64,000 bases of DNA, from NCBI RefSeq assembly GCF_914768025.1, contig NZ_CAJZCE010000005.1, positions 62,001-126,000 on the forward strand. Direction: 5' to 3'. A program made the position numbers and the translations under genes. The notes under the pieces are model-generated. The model worked only from the letters and a program-made list of their open reading frames with translations, did not search any database and was not told where the DNA came from. Shown in pieces: positions 54,305 to 62,788 of this stretch (position 1 is the stretch's first letter; each line of letters opens with the position of its first letter). This DNA comes from Snodgrassella gandavensis (lineage in GTDB: Bacteria > Pseudomonadota > Gammaproteobacteria > Burkholderiales > Neisseriaceae).

Positions 54305-55510
54305 ATGGAAATAATCCATACCCCAAAAATAGCGCAAAAACAGAGCAAAATGAGTATTATTGTGTCCGTCGTGCTTATCGTACTTTTAGTTGGTTCCGTT
54401 TATATCAGCCAACTCATCTTTCAAGAAATAGCCCAAAGCTTCAATATAAACATTCTAGAGGCTAGATTAGTTTTCAGCCTATCATGTTTCTGTTATGCAA
54501 TTTCTTTCTTTATCTATGGGCCATTATCTGATCGAATATCAACACGACCATTAGTTATTTTTGGTTGTATCGGTACAATTTTTTGTCTTGGCATTTCAGG
54601 TTTTGTCCAATCATTTAAGCTTTATCTATTTATTATGTCATTGACTGGCTTTTTTGCTGCATCTGTTCCCGCTGCATTATTTGCCTATACGGCTAAAACC
54701 ACCCCAAATAAACAATTACCCAAAATGATGGGATTGATGATTTCAGCCTCCATCGTTGGTATTATTTTTAGCCGGAGCTTTATTGCAATGTTAACAGATA
54801 GTTGCTCTTGGCAATTTGCTTTCATTATTTATGCAGCACTAATTTTTTGTACTTGCCTCCTTATTCCATATAGTATAAAAAAAAATGCAGCCAATAACCA
54901 AAAATTAGGCATCATTCAAACTTACCTGAACGCAACTCAATTACTACTACATAAAAACATCATTGTTTTCTTACTAGTAGGTTTTATACTCTTTTTCATT
55001 TATTTAGGAATATCTTCATTTTTAACCATTTACTTAAAAGGAGCGCCATTCTACCTTTCCTCAACAACATTAGGCTGGTTAAATTTTGCAGGTATAAGTG
55101 CCGTTATTGGTGCAACAATCACCGGTAAACTATCCCAATCCATCCAAGGCAACAAACTATTAATTATCTGCTTACTATGTGTTAGTGCATCAATTATCAT
55201 AATTGGATTAAGCTCAAACTTAATCAGCATCACAATAGGAATTTTCAGTTTATTCTTATCTGTTTTCGGTGTTCAACCAATCATAATTTCAATACTTAAT
55301 CAAACCGTTACAATGATGTCACGAGGCACAATCTCGTCTTTATATCTGCTTGCCTGCTTAGCTGGCGGCAGTATCGGCACATATTTGCTTGGGCTTGTAT
55401 ATGAAAAACAAAATTGGAATGGAATAATTATCACATGCATTATTCTTTCCTTAGCAAATATTGTTTTAGCCTTTTGGGGGACAAAATTACGCCAAATAGC
55501 AAAAAAATAA
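54305..55510 (+). CDS. Major facilitator superfamily transporter
   Basis: A 401-residue protein with 12 predicted membrane helices. The loop between helices 2 and 3 reads YGPLSDRISTRPLVIFG, the MFS motif A of the drug/metabolite efflux group (YnfM/Bcr-like). Helix 5 has AALFAYTAKTTPNKQLPKMMG in the following loop. The substrate cannot be told. The gene is much more AT-rich than its neighbours and lies in a gene-poor region, which suggests gain by transfer. AAGGAG stands about 8 bases before the ATG. No transposase or integrase remains beside it. Confidence 0.88.
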   Translation: MEIIHTPKIAQKQSKMSIIVSVVLIVLLVGSVYISQLIFQEIAQSFNINILEARLVFSLSCFCYAISFFIYGPLSDRISTRPLVIFGCIGTIFCLGISGFVQSFKLYLFIMSLTGFFAASVPAALFAYTAKTTPNKQLPKMMGLMISASIVGIIFSRSFIAMLTDSCSWQFAFIIYAALIFCTCLLIPYSIKKNAANNQKLGIIQTYLNATQLLLHKNIIVFLLVGFILFFIYLGISSFLTIYLKGAPFYLSSTTLGWLNFAGISAVIGATITGKLSQSIQGNKLLIICLLCVSASIIIIGLSSNLISITIGIFSLFLSVFGVQPIIISILNQTVTMMSRGTISSLYLLACLAGGSIGTYLLGLVYEKQNWNGIIITCIILSLANIVLAFWGTKLRQIAKK

Positions 55511-56909
55511 GATGCAAAAAAAATTCAGCAAATATTAACATCCCTAACCATTTTTACTTAATTCTACCAATTCAGAACCAACAACATCAGAATCTGCTAC
55601 TCTAAGTTAAAGGTTGAGTCTCGATTAAAAATTGGCTCAACTAAACCCAACCCTATGGTTTATTATCAACCACCTAATCTAAAAGACAATATCAATGAAA
55701 ATTAACCGAGCTGCACTTCACCAACAAAATATAATAGACAACCTCACATAGTTGGCAACTAATATTGCAACTGCTCTTACAAATAGCGGAAAAAAATATG
55801 GCCGCATAGAAACATCCGATATCGCACATCCAACATAACAAATGACTCTAATCGAGAAGCATCAAGTCTTGATAATATCGAAAGCATTCATTCATTTTGA
55901 AATTCAGCCAGAGACAACTTATCAAGACTTCTTGTCAAACATAGAAAGAGCACCGCATTCAGTCTTTTAACTGCTTTATTAAGAAAATCTAACGCAGAAA
56001 AATTATACCATCTCATGAGATATTAAATAGCATAACATCGATTGAATATAAAATCCTAAAACAAGTAGCATAATGTTTTACGTCAGTTTTGTACTAACTA
56101 TGAGGATAGTCACATTAAACTTAATAGAAATGCAAAATAAATTAACGCCACTGTGATATTATTAATACATATTTTTTGCTTTTAACAAAATGACAAATAA
56201 GAAAAATCTATACACTAATGATGTTTTATAGATGATTTATTATCAGTAGATGTAATAACACCAACCCTTCAAAAAAACAGGCATTTACGCCTATGATAGG
56301 TTATATGCATGCCAATGCCCGTCATATAAAATATTTAGAATAAATGACATATACATAGAAAAAAGTTAAAAAATAGATTAGACCCTTTAGATATCAAGAA
56401 TAAAATCATGCCATTTCTCAAGAAATAACCAATGCCATAAACAAGAATAAAAGCAATAGCTTAATTGGCAGAGATATTGATATATCCTTTAACAAAGATA
56501 AAAATAGAAAACAGTTTCTCAATCAGCAAGGTACAAATTCAATATATTACATCTATTATTTTAAAGGGACTTTTAAAGATAAAGAAACTTTCATGGTTAA
56601 TAGCTTTAAACTAATGCTTAAATCTCCTCATTGCATTACTACAAATGACAGCATTCATCATTAATCGAACAGAAAACATATAAAAATCCTTATTTATTCA
56701 TGTTTTTAACCCATCAACCCACATCAACCAATACATTAACCCGCATTCTCAGCGTACCAATTCACAATTACCCTATTGTCGCAACCTAAATAGCTTTATA
56801 ATTCACCAAAGCTGTATTCGTGTGCAATAGTCCCAAAATACAGCACCTTGCTTTTATAAACCTCTTTACCACTCACCCGTTCAGCGGGTGTGCGCATTTC
56901 GGAGCAGAT
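55511..56909. other. AT-rich gap with decayed reading frames
   Basis: About 1.4 kb without an intact gene. A frame at about 55694-55990 reads MKINRAALHQQNIIDN, a stop, ATALTNSGKKYGRIETSD, a stop, and LIEKHQVLIISKAFIHFE. A second stretch at about 56404-56664 reads NHAISQEITNAINKN and later YYIYYFKGTFKDKETF with no start codon. Both look like pieces of dead genes, and I cannot assign a family. The base composition matches the MFS gene before it. Confidence 0.5.
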
Positions 56910-57566
56910 ATGGATTTCAATACCGCCCGCTATAACATGGTTGAGCAGCAAATCCGTCCTTGGGACGTATTAGATTTCGACTTACTGGATGTTTTGTCCG
57001 ATATTCCACGTGAACGCTTTGTCCTGCCACAGCAGCAGGAAGTAGCCTACACCGATCAGGCACTTGGACTAGCCAACGGTGGCAAAATGCTCGAACCCAA
57101 AGTAGTAGCACGGATGATTCAGGCATTGAAGTTGAATCTAACCGACACCGTAGTAGAAATTGGTACCGGTTCCGGCTATGCCACAGCCATTCTGGCAAAA
57201 ATGGCTGGTAAAGTCATTACCGTTGATATCGATGCCGAACAGCAGCAGCGTGCCCAACTTGTTCTCAGTGACCTCGACTACACCAACATCAGCTACAAAA
57301 CCTGCGATGGGCTGGCAGACAAATTGCCCGGAGCACCTTTCAGCGCCATTTACGTCGGCGGTTCCTTACCAAAACTACCCACCACCCTGCTCGACCAACT
57401 GGCAGAAGATGGTCGCATGATAGCCATTATTGGCGAAGCCCCAGTCATGCGTGCCATTCTGTTTGAACGGCAAAACAATCAGCTTCAAGAAACCATCCTG
57501 TTTGAAACAGTGGCTCCTGCTCTGCACAGTTTGGAAATATCAGCACCAAACCAGTTTAAATTCTAA
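56910..57566 (+). CDS. Protein-L-isoaspartate O-methyltransferase family protein
   Basis: A 218-residue AdoMet-dependent methyltransferase. It begins MDFNTARYNMVEQQIRPWDVLD, typical of the shorter Pcm-like proteins of beta- and gammaproteobacteria. The AdoMet motif VEIGTGSGYATAILAKMA and the acidic end of the next strand VITVDIDAEQ follow. The classical Pcm active-site loop (P-Y-x-x-x-P) is not clear, so it may act on another target. A longer frame at 56820 was not used because its first 30 residues do not match. A hairpin follows the stop. Confidence 0.85.
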   Translation: MDFNTARYNMVEQQIRPWDVLDFDLLDVLSDIPRERFVLPQQQEVAYTDQALGLANGGKMLEPKVVARMIQALKLNLTDTVVEIGTGSGYATAILAKMAGKVITVDIDAEQQQRAQLVLSDLDYTNISYKTCDGLADKLPGAPFSAIYVGGSLPKLPTTLLDQLAEDGRMIAIIGEAPVMRAILFERQNNQLQETILFETVAPALHSLEISAPNQFKF

Positions 57567-58011
57567 TTAAATTAAAGCCATATCAGCAGCACAACTTGTT
57601 ATTGCCACAACTTGTGCTGCTCTTACAACAATGTAACTTTTTTATTTACAGCAACAATCACTACTAGCTGTAAACATTTGCCTGATAACCGTCACCAACC
57701 AGATATCGTGTCATATCGACATATTTCCGTGTCCCAATATCAAACAACCTCTCCACTTCGTCGCACAAAATACACCCAAAATAATCCGATTCCCATCATC
57801 CATATTTTATTTCCTAATAGAAACGAATATGTTTTCTTTTTCCCACTGCAACCTGAATAATAACGTCCACAGCCACCACACCCAAACCAATAACAAAGTA
57901 GCAACAAAACAGTTAAATAACATTAAAATCAATAATATATTTAGAAATTTATTGCTTAAACCATCACACTGGTATTAACTAAGGCATAAACCAATTATCA
58001 GGAGCAGACCC
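57567..58011. other. Gap between the methyltransferase gene and chaB
   Basis: About 445 AT-rich bases. Apart from the hairpin at 57585-57621 no feature is recognised. The chaB promoter should lie at the right end; AGGAG at 58001-58005 is the chaB ribosome site. Confidence 0.5.
57585..57621 (+). terminator. Stem-loop downstream of the methyltransferase gene
   Basis: A 10-base perfect stem AGCAGCACAA / TTGTGCTGCT lies 19 bases after the stop codon. The T-run is short, so its use as a terminator is probable but not certain. Confidence 0.55.
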
Positions 58012-58239
58012 ATGCCTTATCAAAACCGCACCGACCTGCCAGCAGCAGTACAGCATGCATTGCCCGAACATGCACAGGATATCTTCAAAGAAGCATTTAA
58101 TCATGCCATTAAAGAATATCAGAACCCGCAAAAACGCCGTGATAACAGCGATGCAGAAACCATCGCATTTAAAGTGGCCTGGGCTGCAGTAGAAAAGCGG
58201 TACCACAAAGGTAAAGATGGCAAATGGCAGCCTAAATAA
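58012..58239 (+). CDS. chaB: ChaB family protein
   Basis: A 75-residue protein of the ChaB family. The motif MPYQNRTDLPAAVQHALPEHAQDIFKEAFN and the C-terminal VAWAAVEKRYHKGKDGKW match the whole family length. In E. coli chaB is near the cation antiporter gene chaA and was named a regulator of it, but its role is not proved; no chaA is present here. An AGGAG ribosome site is well placed. Confidence 0.93.
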   Translation: MPYQNRTDLPAAVQHALPEHAQDIFKEAFNHAIKEYQNPQKRRDNSDAETIAFKVAWAAVEKRYHKGKDGKWQPK

Positions 58240-58468
58240 CCAGCAACGCATTACTTACTCACATCATCCAAACACAAATTCAACCTACTACGGACACAAT
58301 AGTACCGTAGCTAAAGGGCTGTACACGGCAAACTTAACAGCCATTGTAATATGCAGCATAACCCGGGTATCATTTGCACCCTAAAGCGAAACAGTTGCAA
58401 CCTGACCATCAAATCTGGTTTCACAATTCAAATCATAAATTAATTTCACACATCACCAACTTATCATC

Positions 58469-58792
58469 ATGACTATCCAAACACTAAGCGCCGTACAATT
58501 ACAGCAATGGCAACAGCAAAATCAGGATTTTCTCTTACTCGACGTGCGCGAAGATAACGAAGTTCAGTACGCAGCCATAACCGGCCACCACCATATCCCC
58601 ATGAACATGATTCCCTTGCGCCAGAATGAATTACCGGATGACAAACCTATCGTTCTGTACTGCCATCATGGTATGCGCAGTATGCAGGTAGCACTGTATC
58701 TACAGGAAACCGGCTTTGACAACCTCTACAATCTCCATGGAGGCATTGACGCTTGGTCCCGCGAAGTTGATGCCAGCGTACCCACATATTAA
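58469..58792 (+). CDS. Single-domain rhodanese-like protein
   Basis: A 107-residue protein with one rhodanese domain. LLLDVREDNEVQYAAITGHHHIPM is the conserved first half, and the active-site loop is VLYCHHGMRSMQVALYLQ with the catalytic Cys. The loop CHHGMRS is of the sulfurtransferase size. The natural acceptor is unknown. The gene stands alone. Confidence 0.9.
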   Translation: MTIQTLSAVQLQQWQQQNQDFLLLDVREDNEVQYAAITGHHHIPMNMIPLRQNELPDDKPIVLYCHHGMRSMQVALYLQETGFDNLYNLHGGIDAWSREVDASVPTY

Positions 58793-59038
58793 TTACCAAT
58801 CCTTATACGCCCGAACCAGCAGACCTTTATTGCAAGCTTTGCTAATAAATAGCATCAACAGGCGATAAATATACACAAAGAAAGCCAGCAAAACACAGCA
58901 TTTCAGCAGCATCGACAATAGCGATACTGCTGATAACACTGTGCTAAATTAATTATAAAAACAATAAGTTCAGACAATAACAGCATTAGAACAAATATGC
59001 TTCTTCAGCTATTTAAATTCTGAGCATTAAAATTCAGG

Positions 59039-59935
59039 TTATTTCCTTGTAACTCTTATCTTACCTTCCGATAACAGCACGCCACTAAGCGTAAGCAATG
59101 TCCCCACAGCAGCAATCCAAGTAAAAGATTCTTTTAAAATAAGCATCGCAGTCACAATAGTGATAATCGGCACCAGATAAATATAAATACTGATTTTAAC
59201 CGCACCTACTAATTTAACCGCATAATTCCAAGAAGCAAAACAGATTGCTGAAGCCCCCAAACCTAAAAATAAAATATTAAATACATTGGTCAGCTTGGCA
59301 AATCTTGACAACCCCCATTCAAAATCAAATATATACAAAGCCGGTAACATTAAAATCAAACCATAAAAAAAGAAGCGTCTAGTAAGTAAAATAATATTGT
59401 AATCATAGTTACTGCTCTTTTTAGTTAAAATCGAATAGCCTGCCCAAAACAGACAGGCAACAACCGCCAGCAAATCACCCAGCAGATTAAGAGAGAGTAC
59501 AAACTTACCATTAAAACTAATCAATGCAACCCCAAAAATAGCCAGCAGGCAACCAATATAAAAGCGCACAGGAGGTATTTCCGCTTTTAAAAAGAATATG
59601 GCCAAAATGGCCGTAAACACCGGTGCCAGACTGGCAATCACCCCCACATTAGAGGCTGTCGTATAAGTTAATGCAATATTTTCACATAAAAAATAACTAG
59701 TTACCCCACAAAACCCAGCAGCCAGAAACATCAACTCCTGCCTGATCCCCTGCCAGGCAAACAAGTGAGGTGATAAAATCCAGAGTGTAAAATACCCCAG
59801 CACAAACCGGAAAAAGAGAATTTCTATTGGCTTGAAATCCGTTAACAGCACTTTAGTAGAAATATAAGTCGTTCCCCAGATAAATATAGTGATTAACGCA
59901 ATTAAATGCCCTTGTGCTCTTTTTGAAATCGCCAC
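59039..59935 (-). CDS. EamA/DMT family transporter
   Basis: A 298-residue membrane protein with ten predicted helices in two EamA repeats. The first repeat starts at IALITIFIWGTTYISTKVLL, with the typical WG-T-x-x-S/T motif, and the second at LLGDLLAVVACLFWAGYSIL. These proteins export metabolites such as amino acids; the substrate cannot be told. It is the only minus-strand gene in this part of the window. Confidence 0.9.
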   Translation of the reverse strand: MAISKRAQGHLIALITIFIWGTTYISTKVLLTDFKPIEILFFRFVLGYFTLWILSPHLFAWQGIRQELMFLAAGFCGVTSYFLCENIALTYTTASNVGVIASLAPVFTAILAIFFLKAEIPPVRFYIGCLLAIFGVALISFNGKFVLSLNLLGDLLAVVACLFWAGYSILTKKSSNYDYNIILLTRRFFFYGLILMLPALYIFDFEWGLSRFAKLTNVFNILFLGLGASAICFASWNYAVKLVGAVKISIYIYLVPIITIVTAMLILKESFTWIAAVGTLLTLSGVLLSEGKIRVTRK

Positions 59936-60208
59936 AAAAAACTCTCTTAATCCACATAAATAAAATACTATGAAAAATCTTTGCTAGTAATCAATAACTG
60001 CATTCTAAAGTAAATATCAATAACATTATCGAAGAATTTAATCATTGAGAAATAAAATACAAACTAAATCGTTATAATTAAAATTTAATACAGTATTCAG
60101 ATAAATATATCTGGTAATTTATTAAACAAATCATCTACTAAAGAAAATTATAAATTAATTGCGCCAAAAAGCTAGCGGTCACAATTAACGAAAATATCAG
60201 TCACAACC

Positions 60209-60583
60209 ATGCCTATTCATAATATACGTGCAGGAATTGCCTATCTTCTTAAGCGATTGGCCAAATTTGCTTACCAAACCAATTCAGACGCGGATACCAA
60301 TATCTATCAGGTTACGGTCGAATCCGGTGACACTCTGGAAAAAATTGCGAAGAAAAAAAATACCACAATTGATGTGTTAAGAACACTCAATCCAGATATT
60401 GATGAGCGTAAACTTAAACTGGGGCAGGTATTGAAATATCAAAAAGCATCAAGACGACGTGTCATCTCTGGCTGGCAAAGCATATCTACAGCAGTAATAG
60501 CCAGTCGATATAATGGAAATCGTGATAAGAAATACGCAGAAAAACTTGATTATGTATTAAAACATTTAAGAAAAAATGGCTAA
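60209..60583 (+). CDS. LysM-domain protein, likely C-terminal remnant of a peptidoglycan-targeting effector
   Basis: A 124-residue protein with no signal peptide. The first residues NIRAGIAYLLKRLAKF (5-20) match the region just after the catalytic core of lytic transglycosylase/muramidase (SLT) domains, where NIRAG..YL is conserved. A LysM domain spans about 33-78 (VESGDTLEKIAKKKNTTID ... LGQVLKYQ). The end ASRYNGNRDKKYAEKLDYVL resembles the closing helix of secreted muramidase effectors. The catalytic part is not present in the 273 bases upstream. So the gene is probably a truncated effector, but it may still be expressed. The LprI-like gene starts 3 bases after its stop codon. Confidence 0.7.
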   Translation: MPIHNIRAGIAYLLKRLAKFAYQTNSDADTNIYQVTVESGDTLEKIAKKKNTTIDVLRTLNPDIDERKLKLGQVLKYQKASRRRVISGWQSISTAVIASRYNGNRDKKYAEKLDYVLKHLRKNG

Positions 60584-60586
60584 GAA

Positions 60587-61030
60587 ATGAATTGCATAAA
60601 ATTTATCGGATTATGTCTGGTAGCCTTATTGCCAGTCACAAGCTTTGCTGCCTCCACTACAACTATTCTTGACGAACAGGCTTTGCGCGAGGAATGCAGT
60701 GCCTTTTCGCAGACAGGAATGCGGGAATGTGTAGAGAAGAAAGCCGTAAAGAGTCAGAAAGCTTTACAAATGGCTGAGAAAAAAGCACTTAACACACTTT
60801 CCAAATGGGATGAAAAACCCAAGTACATTAGCTTAGCCAAAGCAAATTTAATAGCTGCAAATCAGGATTTCGCCAGATATCGTGATACCCAGTGCAAATT
60901 TGCCGCGTCTCTGGGTGCAGAAGCAGCAGGCAATGCACTTGAAATACAACGTTTAGCTTGTGTGACCGAGCTGAATAACAGACGAACCAATCAACTACGC
61001 GATGCAATTTCTGATTTGCATCTGAAGTAG
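60587..61030 (+). CDS. Exported LprI/DUF1311-like protein (possible lysozyme inhibitor/immunity)
   Basis: A 147-residue protein with a signal peptide (FIGLCLVALLPVTSFAA, cut near residue 22). The mature part has four Cys (37, 48, 103 and 125) that may form two disulfides. The helical segment WDEKPKYISLAKANLIAANQDFARYRDTQCKFAA and CVTELNNRRTNQLRDAI follow the LprI/DUF1311 pattern. LprI-family proteins inhibit lysozyme in some bacteria. Sitting 3 bases after a muramidase-like LysM gene, it could be the matching immunity protein. This is inference from context. Confidence 0.8.
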   Translation: MNCIKFIGLCLVALLPVTSFAASTTTILDEQALREECSAFSQTGMRECVEKKAVKSQKALQMAEKKALNTLSKWDEKPKYISLAKANLIAANQDFARYRDTQCKFAASLGAEAAGNALEIQRLACVTELNNRRTNQLRDAISDLHLK

Positions 61031-61064
61031 CGATTAGCACAATTACATGATTTTTTTGCAAAAA

Positions 61065-61093
61065 TAAGGGTTTCAGCTTGGCTGAAACCCTTA
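61065..61093. terminator. Bidirectional terminator between the LprI-like gene and tRNA-Arg
   Basis: A 13-base stem TAAGGGTTTCAGC / GCTGAAACCCTTA with a 3-base loop. It can end both the plus-strand LysM-LprI transcript and the minus-strand tRNA-Arg transcript. Confidence 0.85.
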
Positions 61094-61103
61094 AATATAT
61101 ATC

Positions 61104-61179
61104 TGGTGCACCCAACAGGGATCGAACCTGTGACCTCCGGCTTCGGAAACCGACACTCTTCCAACTGAGCTATAGGTGC
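61104..61179 (-). tRNA. tRNA-Arg (anticodon CCG)
   Basis: A 76-base tRNA including an encoded CCA. The acceptor stem GCACCTA pairs with TGGGTGC (one G-T pair). The anticodon loop TTCCGAA gives CCG, which reads CGG Arg codons. The D-loop TCAGTTGGAAGA and T-loop GTTCGATCC are standard. Confidence 0.96.
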
Positions 61180-61477
61180 AATACGAATAGAGAATGGCAG
61201 ATTTTAGCCCAAATTGGCCAACTTGGCAAAAGCTATCCGCACTCATAGCGTACCAAAACTGAACCAAGCAATTACTACAAAAAACAACCCACTGAAATTA
61301 AATACCTTTATTCATACTGGCAATAATCACACAAAAATAGGGATTTATAGCGGCAAAATTGGCATACGTAAAATTTTTGTGCTATGTTTAGCAGATTTAG
61401 TTAATTAAATATTATTTAATAACAAATAAATATATTCACAGACAGCTGTCAGGTCTATTAAGCAGGTCACCAATATT

Positions 61478-62545
61478 ATGTATTCTGACAAATGCTCATT
61501 TATTCACCCCCTGCCCGCCAATACTGCTTTGGATGTGATTGGCGATGTACATGGCGAATGGCAAGCTTTACAACAATTGTTACACTTTCTCGGCTACGAT
61601 GAATCTGGCCGGCATAAACACGGTCGTAAACTGGTATTTGTCGGCGATTTATGTGACCGTGGTCCGGATAGTCCGGCCGTGCTAGATTGGGTAATTAAGG
61701 CAGTAGCCGCAGAAAACGCTTTTACCATTATCGGCAATCACGAACTGAATTTACTCATTGATGACCCTAAAGATGGCTCCGGCTGGTATTTCGATAACAG
61801 GCCTCAAGATGAAGCACGCTTTGCGCCGTGGCAGCATTACAGCAGCGCAAAGCGCAAGCAATTGCAGGAGACCTTGTCACAATGGCCATTAATTCTGCAA
61901 CGGCATGATTTACGTATTGTCCATGCCGCATGGTTGCCAGACAGTATCGATAAGCTTCACCAGTGTAGCGAAACCTCACTGGTTAAACAGTATCACTACT
62001 GGGAAGACCGCTTTTTCGATGATTTCCGCCAAACCGAGTGGTACGAATACTATATGCAGGAAAAGCAGCAACTAGGCGCAGAACTGGAAAATGAACATTA
62101 CCCCATGGCATTTCAGCCGGGTATAGCACATTACGATTTACTGCGCAGTTGCCACAACCCGCTACGCGCACTCACCAGTGGCATTCAGGCCATCACACAG
62201 CAGCCATTCTATATCAATGGCCGCTGGCGCTTTACAGTGAGAAAACCGTGGTGGCAACAGTATAACGATCCAGTGGCAGTCATTATCGGACACTATTGGC
62301 GTAGCTGGTACGGTACTGGTGTAGCAGAACACCGCAAAGAACTGTTTCAGGAACCTCCCACGCACTGGCTGGGCGAGCAGCAACAAGTATTCTGCGTCGA
62401 TTTTTCCATTGGCGCACGCTGGCGTGAACGCAAAAAAGCAATTTTACCAGCCGACAGCCAGATGCATCTGGCCGCACTGCGCTGGCCGGAAAATCTGATT
62501 ATGCTAAATAACGGTAAATATTACTCGGGTGAACGTTCTTACTGA
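61478..62545 (+). CDS. Metallophosphoesterase (calcineurin-like)
   Basis: A 355-residue phosphoesterase. The three metal-binding motifs of the PPP/calcineurin family are in order: DVIGDVHGEW (20-29), FVGDLCDRGPDSP and IIGNHELNLL. Later conserved His residues lie in IVHAAWLPDS and VIIGHYWRSW. The layout resembles bacterial ApaH/PrpE-type and PphA-type enzymes, which act on dinucleotides or phosphoproteins; the substrate cannot be told. It is a single gene. Confidence 0.88.
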   Translation: MYSDKCSFIHPLPANTALDVIGDVHGEWQALQQLLHFLGYDESGRHKHGRKLVFVGDLCDRGPDSPAVLDWVIKAVAAENAFTIIGNHELNLLIDDPKDGSGWYFDNRPQDEARFAPWQHYSSAKRKQLQETLSQWPLILQRHDLRIVHAAWLPDSIDKLHQCSETSLVKQYHYWEDRFFDDFRQTEWYEYYMQEKQQLGAELENEHYPMAFQPGIAHYDLLRSCHNPLRALTSGIQAITQQPFYINGRWRFTVRKPWWQQYNDPVAVIIGHYWRSWYGTGVAEHRKELFQEPPTHWLGEQQQVFCVDFSIGARWRERKKAILPADSQMHLAALRWPENLIMLNNGKYYSGERSY

Positions 62546-62788
62546 ATAATCATGCCAGTAAACAATACAATTTGCTATAATGATCGTTTTACAACAAAAC
62601 AGCATATGCACAAAGGATAAAATTCCAGCAAATACTGTTTATACTTTAATCTGTAATCCATTTTAGTGTGTCACACAATAGCATGCAGGGTGCTTTTGAA
62701 TCTTATTCAAGTCGCTCAGGCAATGAATATTTAGTTGGTACAGCTAAATATTCAGACATACTAAAGCTCATATTTACTCAATATCAGA

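Noticed and set aside
61214-61408. A 64-codon frame after tRNA-Arg
   Set aside because: The composition is that of random AT-rich DNA, and there is no ribosome site or recognisable motif.
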